Assembly (NCBI RefSeq): GCF_905475395.1
Contig: NC_058339.1
Coordinates: 38,387,172 to 38,451,171 of the forward strand
Source: Chrysoperla carnea
Lineage: Eukaryota > Arthropoda > Insecta > Neuroptera > Chrysopidae
Reading direction: 5' to 3'
DNA length: 64,000 bases
Within the stretch, counting starts at the first letter, position 1. Every line of letters begins with the position of its first letter. Below the pieces are notes generated by a model. The model saw only the letters and a list, made by a program, of their open reading frames with translations, did not search any database and was not told where the DNA came from. Below are positions 1 through 13,587 of the stretch, in pieces. A program made the position numbers and the translations under genes.

Positions 1-59
1 AAAAAAACTGTTTTTAATACAGAACGGCAATGCCAAAATAGGTTTGTTTTTTGCATATG

Positions 60-659
60 CAGTGGTGGATTTACACTAGGGGCAGTTGGGCGCTAGTGGC
101 CAGGGCGGCAAATTTTCTAGGGCGGCAAAATTTGGAATGTGAGAAAATATTTTCTATACAATATATAATTAACTAATTCTTTTAAATAAACATTTTATTT
201 TTCAAGAAATATAATTTATGCATTATGTATCAAATCAAAATATGTGTTTATTATAATATAGGAAATTTAAGTGAAAACTATTAAAATAGTTTAATTTATT
301 TATTTCCATAAAGGTTTGCAAAAATAAAATTTGATATTTTTATTTTCTGGAATTGATAAATTAATATAGTTTTTTTGAAGAATTAAAAATATTTTCAAAT
401 TATGTATGTCTTTTTGATAACAGAAACTTTAATTGATCAATGAATTTTCCTAAAATTGGAGAATCATCAAATAATACTAATTAATTTTAATTTAAAAGAA
501 CAGTAATAATAATATGTAATACATAATAAATTTTCTGCAATTAATTAGTTATTCTAATTTTAAAAAAATAAGATATCAAAACTATTAAAATAAAATTTCA
601 GTCATAGGGCGGCATTTTCTAAAGTGCCCCAGGGCGGCAGAAATTTAAATCCGGCCCTG
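60..659. mobile_element. hAT-type MITE with 8-bp target duplication
   Basis: A 600-bp element flanked by the perfect 8-base direct repeat tgcatatg (52-59 and 660-667). Ends are CAGTGGTGGATTTA and, reversed, CAGGGCCGGATTTA, the CAG-type termini of hAT elements. Subterminal agggcggca motifs recur at both ends in opposite directions. The interior is AT-rich with no coding frame, so it is non-autonomous. Confidence 0.85.
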
Positions 660-667
660 TGCATATG

Positions 668-2474
668 GGATGGGTTTCAATTAATGCTAAAACTACTATG
701 AAATGTTTAAAAGTTATAATAATTAAAAAATAATTTACGTGTGTACTTAATCTACTTATACAATTGTTTTCACTCTATAGAAATAATTTTGCACAATTTT
801 ATTAACATTGTGCAACAATTTTATTAATATTATAATGTATGCTTTACAAGCAGCTATATACATAGTACATTTGGTTCGCTAGAAATAAAATAGGCTATTT
901 CTATCGCTTACACGAATAAGATATTGCGATACATTTATTACCAAAAGTTAGTTGAATTATTTTCGTTTTTCTAGTAAAATTTCCCTTTTTATTTTAAACT
1001 TTATATATTTCTTTTACTATAAAAACTATTTATTTCCTTTATGACATGATACAAAACATAGAGATTCGATTGTACGTCCCAAACATCCTTAAATCTCCGA
1101 TAATTATTGTAAAAAATTTAATAAAAATAATTAAATAAAATTAAATATTAATATTATGGAAATTGTTTATAATTAAGTTACCAACTCAAAATTTGGGAAA
1201 GTCTGGAAATTGTCCGAATAAATCTGGAGATATTTAAAACAAAATAATTATATAATTCATCGATTAATTTATTTTTTAATTTTAAATTATAAATATAATT
1301 AAATTTGTTTTTTATTTATTTAATAAACACGTATTTCAAACCTAGCTTTTAGTAATGATTATTGTTGTACATGCTTAGATATAAAATCAGAGAAAAAAAA
1401 AATCAGTAAAGCATTGTAAATAAATATAAATTTATCGCGGTAATTTTTTTAAAGAATCGAATCTAGAAATTGTTTATTAATGCTGGAATCTGGAGAAATC
1501 ATAATTTTAAACTTAAACTAAAACTGAAGGATTGGTAACTAGACTAAATTTAATTTAAAAAAAAAATTAAAAAATGATTAATAATAAGTAACTCTATTAA
1601 AAATTTTTGGAATTATAAATTTATTTAATTATTTAATTTAAAAAAAAAAATTGTACTTACGTGGAAATGCAGCTTTTAATTGTTGAAAATATGTATGAAA
1701 ATTTGCACTATACATAATTAATTTGATTTGATTCGCATTGAATTAACTGCCTTGGCAGGTAGATTATAACAAAGTTATATAAAATATTTTTTTATTAGCT
1801 AAACTTCAAACAAAATAATTGTTTATATGTAGATGTATTGAATTTTTCACATTTGTATTGTGTTATGGCCTCTAACTGCAGATTGGAGTACGGCCTCCTA
1901 CTGTATCATTGTAAATTAACTTCTTCACAAATATTTAATTAATTAGTCTGTTAACTACAGCAAAAAAGGATTAGGTATCTAATAGACGTATTTTCCTTTC
2001 TTATAATAATATTTATTATTGCAGTACATGTTATTTTCAGGGCCGGTTTATCTGCACATGATATTTAATGTGTTCCATTTTAAGCGAACTATACATTTAT
2101 GCATCTTGGCAGTGGTATATTTTTGAATTAAAAAAAATATTGCAAAGTCTATTTAAATTTTGCACCATTGTTAATGTTCCTGCTGTTAAATATTAAAAAG
2201 GCTCATTATCTTCAGAAAAATATTTTAAAAAATCTAGCTTTTAAATTTCATTGTTGTATTTTGTCTTAAAAAAATTTATCATATCCCATTTTTTTGTCAC
2301 TGTAACTGATTTAGCCTTTTTTATAGTCGAAATACGTATCTCCAATACCAAGATTGTTCAATAGTCTAGTCGACAATTTCAAATTGGTGAAATATAGAAA
2401 TACTGGTCCTAAAAACAGCTCGTTGAATTCGGAATGTTGTCTAGAAAAATGTGCCGAAAACACTTTTCAGCTCA
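668..2474. other. non-coding AT-rich stretch
   Basis: No gene recognised. A hAT-like end (cagggccggttta) occurs alone near 2038. Otherwise AT-rich sequence with homopolymer runs. Confidence 0.6.
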
Positions 2475-2725
2475 TAAAAAAAAGTTATTTAAAAAATCAA
2501 AAAGCCCGATCCGTTAAATATAAACTGAAAAGAAAAAAAACAAGTCCAGCACTTTACATAGCGACTTTAACAGTCCTGACAAATTAAAATCTACACCGGC
2601 TAGAATGTTTCCAATAATGGGTCGCGACTGTTAAAGTCGCAATGTAAACTGCTGGACTTGTTTTATTCTTGACATTTTATATTTAACTCAGTAAGGTTTT
2701 TTGATTTTTAAATAATTTTTTTTTT
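2475..2725. repeat. long inverted repeat (fold-back element)
   Basis: Inner stem 2540-2575 pairs with 2626-2661 over 36 bases with only about three mismatches (ACAAGTCCAGCA...); weaker pairing extends outward to about 2475 and 2725, giving arms near 100 bases around a 50-base loop. The short open frame at 2354-2587 overlaps this hairpin and is not considered a gene. Confidence 0.8.
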
Positions 2726-3009
2726 ATTTTACCCTTTTTATTTATTTTTGATCTTTGAGGCGCTCTAAAGGCCAAAAGAATGAATCGATTTTAATGATTA
2801 CTACGTTAGTCGATTTGTCTATTTAATAGCCATTCAATGATACCCCACTTGACATAGTTCGCAGAAATTCATTTTTTTTCTTTTTCACAATATGGCGTCT
2901 GGTGGTCGCTATATTGAATTTATATTATTGCCATCCATGTATTGTAAAAAAAGATAGCCACTGTTAGAGAGCCACATATACATACATATTCCCATAGACT
3001 ACATACTAT

Positions 3010-3436
3010 ATAATTTGCGCTCTGACGAGTAAATCGTGATGTTTACGAAAAAATGTTTCAAACAAAAGTTATTTATTTTTTATAAGGAACATTCTTTACA
3101 TTTATACATTTGTTCTATATCTGACTGGTTTACAAGATGGGTCCTACGAACTCAAGAACCAATTGACCTATGTTGCTCATTTAACTCGACCTCATTTTTT
3201 ATGTCCTGAGCACGTTATAAAAATTTCAGCTTGATATCTTTTTTCTTTTTTGATTTATCGTGTTGTCAGACGGACGGACAGACAGGCAGACGGATGGACA
3301 GACGAAAGGACAACTGGAAATGAATTTTATGAACACCTATACCAAAATTTTGTTCGTAGCATCTATAGCTTTTAGCGTTACAAACTTGGGACTAAACTTA
3401 GTATACCTTGATATATTTCATATATAAAATGGTATA
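3010..3436 (+). repeat. dispersed repeat family R, copy 1
   Basis: Shares with 4836-5160 and 45126-45546 the segments aaaatgtttcaaacaaaagtt, ggtttacaagatgggtcc, gtcctgagc.cg.tataaaaat and gaac.cctataccaaaa.tttg; the last segments include a gacggacagacagg simple stretch. Length about 427 bases. No coding frame. Probably a SINE or 3' fragment of a retroelement; the family is not recognised. Confidence 0.8.
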
Positions 3437-4835
3437 ACAATTTATCAAAATTAAAGGTTTATTATTATTACATATCCGATTCTTTTAATATTGAGAAAGG
3501 GTGTTAAAGAAAACTGCATTTTTTACCAGGGATCCTGGTATTATAGAAACTCCTATTGCTATTTAAGAGAATGTTGAAAATAAGATAAATCGAGTAAAAT
3601 CCATCAGAGAAAGCTCAATTTGAAGTTCGCCATAATTTTCGAATTTAAATTAATGTAAACATTGTTAATTCCCTCGCACATCCTGAGTCCATTCTTTAAA
3701 AATTTACAGAATTTTGTTAATATTTTTGACGTAGTAGCTCCAAGCCATGATGAATGAAACCTTATAATGTGAGGTCTATGCTATTGAGGAAATGTTAAAT
3801 GTTACGGTCGGTCAATTAACTTAAATAAGACCCTAACATTTTTATTATTGTCAAACGTAAATTTTAATGCATTAACTGTCGGAAGTATCTGCATAAATTT
3901 CTTAAAAAAATTATAATAATTTATTTCAGCTATAATACTTTCTTAAATATTTTCATATAAATTATTCAATATTTTTTTATGTTTACATTAACCATGAAAA
4001 TAATTCTATGACAAAATAACAAAGTTTTGCCTATTGACCCTGTAGCCATTACCACATCTTAAAAGTAATTTGATTTTTTAATAACCCCGCCCTCACACTT
4101 GAAACTGCTATAAATTCAAACTAAAAATTACACGGGTGAAGTCAAGACAAAATTTGTACATGTTTATTTGTAATGTAGAAAACATATTTTTTTTATTTTT
4201 GGTGGGGTGAGCAGAATTATACTGTCGGCATTAAAAATTTTATAAAAGCAATTTCAATATTATTAAAGTAATAATATTTTATTAGCATAGATTATGCAAA
4301 AATATTATTGGGCTTAATGAAATGTAAATATTTATGTAATTTATATTAGAGGTGTTACTAAATCCAAAATGTTTCCATAATAGGGATGATCATACACGAC
4401 GGTTAGATAAATTATAGGATCATTAGTCATCAAGGTCCAATCTACGGGGAGGAGCAGCGAGTAAAAATAAGGGGCGGCAAAATTGTGAACGCCGAGTGAC
4501 TCCACGGAGTCCTTAGTTTTTTCTTTTGGAGAGAAATATCTTAATTAAAATAACCATAACCTTTTAAAACAAGTGAAAACCAAACAATTGATTGAGTTAG
4601 TTGTTGAAATATTCTGTATAGAAAGTGTTGGTTATCATCAATGTTTGCATTATTTTTTATAAATTATAAAGTTAAAAAAACCAACAATGCTATTATTTCA
4701 TTTTCGAAACTTTTCTTCTTTGTGAAAATTTTTGTGAAACACACAAAGAATTTCTTTTTGTGTTTCACAAGGACAAGACCACTATTTGAAGCTACCTGCA
4801 AATTTTCAACTCTCTATCTTTTATAGTTTTGGAGA

Positions 4836-5160
4836 AAATGTTTCAAACAAAAGTTGTTTATTTTTTTATTAGGCAAATTTTTTACATTTAAACTTTTGTT
4901 CTATCTACTGTAACGGTTTACAAGATGAGTCCTACAGATATCCAAGACCCAATTGTTGCTCATTTACGAACTTAGTCTCACTTTTTACGTCCTGAGCGCG
5001 CTATAAAAATATCAATTACTTGATATCTCATTTCGCTTTTAAGTTATCGTGTCCACAAACAGACGAACGGACCACCGGAAATGGACTAATTAGGTGATTT
5101 TATGAACTCCTATACCAAAAATTTGTTCATAACAACAATATTTTAAAGTGTTACATACTT
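4836..5160 (+). repeat. dispersed repeat family R, copy 2 (shorter)
   Basis: Same order of shared segments as the copy at 3010-3436 but more diverged and lacking the first 30 or so bases and the terminal aacttagtatacc block. The short frames at 5148-5494 just beyond it have no recognisable product. Confidence 0.75.
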
Positions 5161-5510
5161 TGAGAGAATTCCTATCGGGTGTTGTTAAGGTTTTTGACAA
5201 AATATGCATTTTTTTAATTAAAGAGAATTTAAAAAAAATACAGGACTCGGACCCGGACTTCTTGGATTCATGCCAAGCGCCCTACCAATTTTTTATCCTT
5301 TTTTCTTTCCTTTATATCGTTTTTTTGAAATGAGTCATTTTTTTATAATCGCTTGGACAACAAAATTAACAAACATGACAACGGACAGCTGTTTTCAACA
5401 ACATGTGTGGGAGTACCAACATATTTCTTTTAGCGTTCAATGGTTTTATTTATTTCCCAGCCACTCAGGTGCCACGCCATCTTTTTCTCCATAAATTTTA
5501 TTTTACTCCA

Positions 5511-5894
5511 TATTCGTTGTGTGCGTAGTCATGGTAGGGACAATAAAATCGATGTCAGCGCTTCCAGTGAAAAATTTTGGCGATAAAGGACGCTGTTATG
5601 ACTAATTTGTAATTCTTTACATGTTAATGTTATAGAAAATGTCGAATTAAAATAATTGAAAAATACTAATTAATTAAACTTAATGCATTAAAAATTGTGA
5701 AAATAAGAAATCAAATTGCACAAATATTATTTTTCAAATGTAAATTATCATAATTATTTATTTAAATTTGTGAGACAATAATATTAAATTTTCAATCAAG
5801 TCATAACTGCAATCCATACAATTATATATGCATCCATACAATTCTATAATTAGTGTATCGTTGTCATGGAAACGAAACTCGCGCACGGTGCGAG
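5511..5894. repeat. dispersed repeat unit, copy A (about 384 bp)
   Basis: Second copy of the unit at 47392-47793, differing by scattered substitutions and small indels; no endonuclease frame is attached here. No convincing terminal inverted repeats or target duplication was seen. Either a short fragment of the Penelope-like element's 3' region or an independent non-autonomous element. Confidence 0.8.
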
Positions 5895-6780
5895 TAGATC
5901 CTCTATCTAGTTATATAAAGATCTGTTTAGAAATAACTTAAACGGGGAATTCCTAAAATGAGTAATAAACATATTATTTGTATAGAGATAGACTTTTATT
6001 GCGATCAGGAAACTTACATTGTTTCGTCTTTTTCCATAATTATTTTTTCATCAATTCTTTAACATTATACTATACTATTTGTTTTATTTTTTTATTTATT
6101 TTTTTTTTGTTTCACTTACATACTTTATATAAATATGTCATTAAAATTAGTCAATTAATTAATTTGAATATTGTTTTGAATAATAACAATTTAATTAATT
6201 GACTTTTTAGACCATCATTAAATATATCATACATCAAACTCAAAATTCAGACTTTATTGATTTAATTAATTAATTTAAAAATAAATAATAATAAATATTA
6301 ATAGTAAAGAAATTATAACAATAATTAAAATATCATTTTTTTCTTAATAACAAATATTTATTTAAATTATTTTTAATTTTGATTACTTTGTAAATAATGG
6401 CCAACAATAACTTTATGCCATAATATGTGTATTTTTTTGAGAGATTTTGTAAAATTAATTTGAAGAACTTTTGTCACTTACACGGTTACACCTTCGAAGT
6501 CTTTTCTTTCGATGAGATAGTAGGTACCTAACGTTATAAAATATTAGTTATTTATTTAACTCAATATAAGGCTCAAGTTCCTATGGCGCATATTTTACGA
6601 TGATAATAAAATAGTGTTTGTTTATTTTTTAAATAATTGGTCTAAATAATTTGGAATGTTTCTGGTAACTAACACTGATTTGGATAATTTTTGTTTATTC
6701 CCCACTCTCTGATTATTAGCATTAATAAAGCTCGAACTCAGCTAGATTAATGTTCTAGTTTATCTTTTGATCTTTTTTGG

Positions 6781-7113
6781 ATGTGTTTCGTAATATTCAC
6801 CAGTATACTGGTCAGTGCTCATGACGTCAGAAATCGGCGCCATATTGTAATGGTATACTACGCCATATTGTGCTGGTAAAACGGGCATGACAGTGTACAT
6901 GTGTTCACCGGGTGTTTGTACAATAAATTTACTTATTTATTGTTCATTAAGAAGGAATAATGGCATCTGAAAAGGATTACTTGTAATTGACGAGTACAAT
7001 AACAATAAATAAATACGCACTGGCCAGTATCTTTGGGAACGATACACCATATGGCATCCGTTTATGACGTCATCAGCACTGGACAGTATACTGGTGAATA
7101 TTACGGAACACAT
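6781..7113. mobile_element. MITE with about 49-bp terminal inverted repeats
   Basis: Left end atgtgtttcgtaatattcac (6781 on) with cagtatactggtcagtgct and catgacgtca is mirrored at 7062-7113 with few mismatches. Total 333 bases, no coding frame. Internal GCCATATTG-like boxes also occur in inverted order. Target duplication not clear, so superfamily is not assigned. Confidence 0.85.
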
Positions 7114-8610
7114 ACTATCTATCCTGAATTACCATGGAAACTTGGAGATAATTTTTTTTTGTTCAGTTCACAATAAATTTATTGTAATGATTTTTATATG
7201 GAGAAAGATACCGTTATAAAGAGAGATAATCGTGAACAACCTTGAATTTTTGACAAAATTTCCCCTCATAAATATATAAAATTGTTGTTTATTTCAAATT
7301 GAAGTCTTTTATTTGATCAAATAAATTTGTCGCCAGCGACGGTGACTTTTTAGTTATCAATTGTTAAATTTGTACACCATGTCGGTAAAAAATAAAACTA
7401 TATATTATATAAGGAAAAATTCTTTTCGTCTTATTTAAACATGTATTTACTTAATATTATTATTTATGAGCTTAAAAGTGAATTGTAATCGATATTTTGA
7501 ACATTTTTATTTAAGTTTTATCTAATTTAGTAATTGAAATAGTATTGTCAAATAACAAACGAATATATATAGTTCAATTCTTTACCACCATTGGCGCTAA
7601 ACATATTATGGCAATTAAAAATAGTCCACTCCACATTCTTTTATACGAAACCAACAGAAAATAAATAAAATAAAACAATAAAAATTGAAAATAAATTATT
7701 TGGCCAATATAATAATATAATTTTATAAAAAAAGGTACTCACAAGTGTCATTTTATTTATTTTTTTTTTTTAATAATAAAAACGCACCTCGGTAAATTTG
7801 GGATATAACAATTATATAACAGTGTACATCCAAGAAATTTGAATTTTTTTTCATCCAGGCAATAAGTTATAGTAATTAATATAAAGTTTGCTTGTTTATA
7901 AAAAACATTTTTTTTTTATATTTTACACAATTTTTTTTTTTTACTTTGATCTTGTGTTTTTTGAATTTAGAATTTTTATATCAGTCTTTTTTTTTTTTTG
8001 AATGCTGCTGGAGGAGCGCGCTCTATATAATGATTTTTAAAATAAAGTTTCTAAATATATATTAATACTTTTTTTACCTCTATATTCAGACTATAATATA
8101 GAATGTAAACATAGAGGTAACGTTTATTTTTGAATACATTCAAAGGGATGTTCTTTTCGCTAAATATTATAAGTACTGACGACAGACATATCTACATGTT
8201 TTTTTTTTGTACGACACAGTTTTTCGAAAAAGAGTTTTCATGATATGAATGTATTATTTATAATAAAACTTTTTTTTTAAATATTATTGCTTCTTTTTAT
8301 ATATGAGTATTATTTTCTAACCTCGTGTTGTTGAAAATGAGAAAGTAAAGATTGGAATTCAAATGTCTATATAATTATAAATTCGCAGTCTAATGGCAGT
8401 TACATAATAATCTCATTTACTTCAACGAGAAGTTATAAAAACAGAAAGGTAAAATTTGTTTTAACTTTTATGGATATTACGTATCTCGCATGATTAAAAA
8501 ACGATTAGACCTTTTTAAATTTCAAATATTTCAGTTTTTGTTAAAAGCTTTCGCTCATTTTAATGATGTCACTGATGTAACTTATAAATAAAGAACTGTC
8601 GAATTAACAT

Positions 8611-9024
8611 TTAACCCTTCGGAACCGTTGCGTAGAGAGATTCTCTCACACTTATTTTAAAAAGTTTCTTCAAAATTTAAAATGAAATAACCACTTGAAA
8701 ATATTTATACTTTCACAAAATTTTATGCTTTACAGGATGAAAAGCAAAAAAAAGTTATTAACATCTGGGAAAGTTATTCTCATCACTGTTTTCAATCACA
8801 GATGACAGATAAATAACCTATTCAGAACATTTAATAAGTAAGTAAATTTAATATACTATTCTTTCATACGAATTAATGCATTTTCACACGTAAACATATG
8901 TAACCTAAAAACATATTGTAAACAAAGTTTTAAATTTTACTCTTGGCGCTTGCACAATAGCGTGAGATTTTCTCATCACAAGAGTAAAGATTGTGGTACG
9001 AAAGCAACCAAGCTGAAGGGTTAA
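8611..9024. mobile_element. piggyBac-like MITE flanked by TTAA
   Basis: TTAA at 8611-8614 and 9021-9024; inner ends CCCTTCGGAACCGTTGC and, reversed, CCCTTCAGCTTGGTTGC. CCCT-type ends with a TTAA duplication are the hallmark of piggyBac elements. About 414 bases, no transposase. Inner gagagattctctcac and gtgagattttctcatc form a second inverted pair. Confidence 0.75.
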
Positions 9025-12000
9025 AAATTAAAAAATTGCGTGCGTGTAGTTTTTGAAAAGAATTTTTTTTTTTCGATTATAATAAAAACTGGAAGGTCGT
9101 TTAAAGATGAATAAAAATATTTTTAATCTTTGTAGCATATTTGCATGTTTTATATCTTTTAAAAACGTCAATTAAACAGACATCATCATTAATTAAACAG
9201 ACATGGATTTAATATAATTAACGCTTTTTTAATTCTAATTCATTATTCTTTAAACCTATTTTTTTAAATTTTATTTAAATATTAAAATTATTATAGACAA
9301 TAATTATAAATCAGAAATGCAATTTCTAAATGTAATTTTTCAATTCTTTGTTTACAAATTACAAATTTTAACGAAGATAAACCAATTTTAATTTCTTAGG
9401 TCTCAAGTTTCCACGTAGTTGGTTAACAAAAACTACGTTACGTACCCAAAAAATTATTTTCCAGTCTCTATCTTAAAGCAAAAAATTTTAAAATTTAGAT
9501 AGTTTTTGAGATCCATCCTTGGTCGTTAACGATTTTAGAAAATATTCAGTTAAGTACCCCTTTCTTTAAATAATCAAGTGATTTTTTTGAGCGTAATGTC
9601 TTGAATTTCATCTAGGTTTAGAAAAATAATTATTTTTCGATTTTATGCGGTTTATTTCAGGTTGGCTCTTCAAAATATCGAAAAACATATAACTAATTTA
9701 TGTTATTTACTTGGATGAGTTACTATCAAAGTAAATCTGATCCAAAAAACATGAAATCATATTCACTCGAAGATTAATCGATTTATGAAACTGAACTTTG
9801 AATTTATTTGTGTCTTCGATTTTAACTACGAATACTATATCCACGAAAACTAGAATTAAAGCAACGAAAAAAATACCTTGCTGTCTTTTTAGCTTCATCT
9901 TAAACATAAAAAATTTTCTGATTAAAAAAAAAAAATAGTTAAAAATTAATCCTAAAAGTTGTCACTATCAACATTTCTTGGGCACTGTTTTATAGTGGTT
10001 ATTATCACATTTAGTGTTTTTTTGTTTTTTTTTTTTTTTTTGTTTTGTTTTGTTTTCATTTATTTATTTTATTATATATTAACAATATTTACATTTAGAA
10101 TAAAGTATGCCCTTTATGATAATTGACTAAGTAGTGTAATAACATCATGCATAATTTAATAAATTAGGCCTTTTATTAACGAAAATTAATTATTTATTTA
10201 AAAAAAATATCATTTACGATACTTATTTCGTTTACATTTCGGTTGAAATCGTTCATTTTTTTATATATACATATTTTCTTACAATCGTACCATGAATGAT
10301 TATGGGATTTTGCGCAATCACTTACATTCCATTTAAATTCGAAACAATTAAAAACCATGGCTTTGTTCTTTACAATTCGAAATTATATAAACATTGTAAA
10401 ACTGAATTGCTGCACCTGAGCACTTCAGTTAAACAACATTTGGGTCACTTCAAACCATGAATACAAAAGCCCTTTTGAAATTAAAAGGCATTCAAGTATA
10501 ACTTAATCCAGATTTGAGAAACAAAAATTGGGAGAATCATTTTGAGGAATCTCAGACATTTGATTGATTTAAATCGAATTATAAAAAATAAATGGCGAAA
10601 TTATGATTTTTGTTTTTATAGCAGAGAAAACTAAAAATATCTTCTTGTGTCCTTTAAGGGTTACTGAGGGAATGAATCCTGTAAGTATTTTTTTGCAACG
10701 GAGGACAATGGAATGTGCATGTTAAAAATCAAATAAATTACGCTTACGCCATTGTTGAATGCGCCTTGTAAGATATAGACCAAAATAGCTCCTACGCCAT
10801 AATGTTTTGTTTATCCTTATCTGTAATACGAAGTTCCTACCTCCCACAGTATTGTAATATATTTTATATTTGTGTTAAAATGTGTAAGGCAAGGATATTG
10901 GATCACAAAAAAAGACAATCATATATTATGACGTAAGAGCTATTTTGGATTATTTAAACAAATCCAAATGAATCATAGAGAATACCTCTAAAAGTCCCTC
11001 TGTTTTCATCCACTATAACTATAAATGAACTATTATAACGACTTAAATTATTTTTTGAACAAATGAATTGAAAATATAAACCAAAGATAGCATGATAGTT
11101 ATAACACAAGTATTGCCAATAATTAACGGTGGCTTTTTTTGCTTGAATATATTTAATTATATTCTAATTAAATTTTGAATTAGTTCGATATTATATCATA
11201 TTATTATATTTTAATTATTATAATATTATCTAAATTTTATTTATTATACTGTTTCTTTTTTTTTTCTTTTTACTTTTAAATATATAATAGGCACATGATA
11301 TTCAAACAGAGAAAATTCTAAATAATCACGTATGTACTATCCCAATCTCTTCAATTAAATAATTATGATGTTGAATTTCATATGCCCTTTCAATTTATAT
11401 AAGTGTGGTGTGTGTTTTTAAGTACATACGGAAATTGTCGTATTTTGATTCAAAAAATGGAAATGTTGTTTTTGTTTTTTTTTTTTTGTTTAGAAATGAG
11501 CGCTACAAAATATTTTAAATTAGTAGTTCATTTTTTAAAATTATTATTATTAATTATTAAATAGATCTACGTTTATAAATATTTTGAGAATATAAATACT
11601 AAAAATTAGTGTGTAGAATATACGCTTGATTTATTTTTTGTATGGTTTTTTTTTTCTCTATATAATTTCTTTGTTTTTTTCTACGCATACGCATTTGGTG
11701 ATTTTTTTATTTTGGTAGTGATTTGTTTTTTTTTTTTTTGTTTTTTTTTTTTTTTTTTGAACTACTAATATAAAAAAAAAGTTATGTCTTTCAGTAAGTT
11801 TGTAATGTGAAATTCTAAAATACTCTTTAACGCACTGCGCAAAAGAGTTCATAGAGTTAAAAAATAAAATAGGAACATAGAGAATATATTTATTTATATC
11901 ATACATCATCTAGGATTATTCATAGATTCATAAAATTCAAGCTAATTAAAATACGGTGTATAATACAGAGAGAAGATATGTTTTTTTATAGGGAGAAAAG

Positions 12001-13134
12001 AATTTAGAGTACTTATTTTTAAGAGTAGCGTTTTTGCGCGGTATTAAATGCAACACAAAGTATTTATTATATACAAGAGCCGTGTAAATTATGAATCGAC
12101 AATATAATCATAGTCAATCAAAAATTCTATTTACATTTTTTTTTATACAAAGGGAAATGACAAAAGTATGAGGTGACTTTTGAGATCTCAGAGTGTATAC
12201 TCACCATAAATTGTACAGTCACTTAAATCTTTAACATCTCAAAAATTACAAACATGTTGAAACTTTCGTAATGTAGAAAGTTTCATTAATAGAGTTCTGC
12301 CAAAATGTGCTTCCCCTTAATTTCCTTCACATTTTGTTCAATAAATTTTTCTGTATGGAAAATGCAGTGAAACTTCATATTGATTAGATACAGACACCAT
12401 CCGGTGTTCCAATTCGAAAATAGATAATGGCTGCGTTCAGATTAATCAAACGTTGAGTAAGTTAAGTCACACAATCAAAATAAGTTATTAAACGAATAAT
12501 ACCTATTCTTTTATTCTGAACAAAAACTAGATGTTCCTGTTCCGAGAATCTTTCTCAGCTTATTCAACTCGTTTTTTCTGAGCACGTCAATTATTGAAGT
12601 GTATTATATCCTATATGAGGATAGAACTCTTAAGAATTCTCTATAAAGAGATACCAACTTTTATTTTTTGAAAAATTTTAATTAGTATAAAATGCATAAT
12701 CCCAATTTTAGCTTGTTTGTAATGTTTGAAGATATAAATATTTCAAGAAGCCTGTACTAAAAGAAAATTGTTTTAGAATTTCATCATAGAAAACTTAACG
12801 GAAAAACACATATCAAATTTTTTACAAATATCATTTTGTTTTACGGCTAAAAACTATATTTATTTTTTTTATAACAAAAATATTACAATTAATATCTTTT
12901 TGATTAAAAAATAAAATTATCAAGTTTATTAATTATAGATATTCACATTGCGAACACATTGTGTTTTAATTATCATTTTATTTAAATTATTTAAATATTA
13001 TTTAAATTGTTTCTAAATTGTCGATATAAATCGTTTTAAATTATTTTGTTTTAAATAAATCGATCGATTAAGTTGTTTTTTTTTTTTTAATTATTTAATT
13101 ATTATTTATTTAATTTGAACGTATAAGTCACTCA
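9025..13134. other. non-coding stretch with poly-T tracts
   Basis: Apart from the MITE at 10780-10948, nothing gene-like. Long T runs near 10020-10050 and 11730-11758 produce lysine-rich minus-strand frames (such as 11658-11909) that are artefacts of composition. Confidence 0.6.
10780..10948. mobile_element. small MITE (about 170 bp)
   Basis: Ends ccaaaatagctcctacgcca and, reversed, ccaaaatagctcttacgtca, continuing with weaker pairing (taat.ttttgt). No coding content; flanking duplication not identified. Confidence 0.7.
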
Positions 13135-13220
13135 CTAGGAATTGTCACGAGATGCTTGCACACGAATTCCGAGGTGGAAATTTCCATTTACCTCTCCCGT
13201 CACTGCCAACAGGACTTGAG
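13135..13220 (-). CDS. candidate alternative last exon, possibly of Glut1
   Basis: A compact GC-rich island in very AT-rich DNA. With acceptor tagtag the minus strand reads two bases, then QVLLAVTGEVNGNFHLGIRV and QASRDNS, stop TAG. The two leading bases (CT) fit in phase with the G-ending donor at 19604, exactly as the 16.7 kb exon does. Seen: open frame, acceptor, coding-like composition. Inferred: that it belongs to Glut1; it could instead be the last exon of another minus-strand transcript or a chance frame. Peptide not recognised. Confidence 0.35.
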
Positions 13221-13587
13221 CTACTATATGTTTACAATAATTAGAATGATTCGTGTTTTTTAGAAATATACTTTTTTTTTTTTAAATGGACAAAATTTTA
13301 TTTAAAGTCAAGTTCTGAGATATGATTTTGAGCCAAACTGTTTTATAAATATTTACTACATCTCAATTAATATTGGCACAAAGAAATAATTTTGAAAAAT
13401 GATAAAAACGTTTTTTTTTTTTTTTGGGATTGTTTGGCTCATTTTTCTGAATGAAAAAACTATTGAAAAATTGATAAAAATATAGATTTTGGAAGCATTT
13501 AGGATAATTTTTTTTAATTATTTCTCATCTAAGCGTACATAATTTATTTTAACTATCAATAAATATTTCGGTTTATTTTTAATTAAA

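Noticed and set aside
11658..11909. Lysine-rich 83-codon minus-strand frame
   Set aside because: The lysines come from a long poly-T tract; no domain, no splice context, no similarity recognised.
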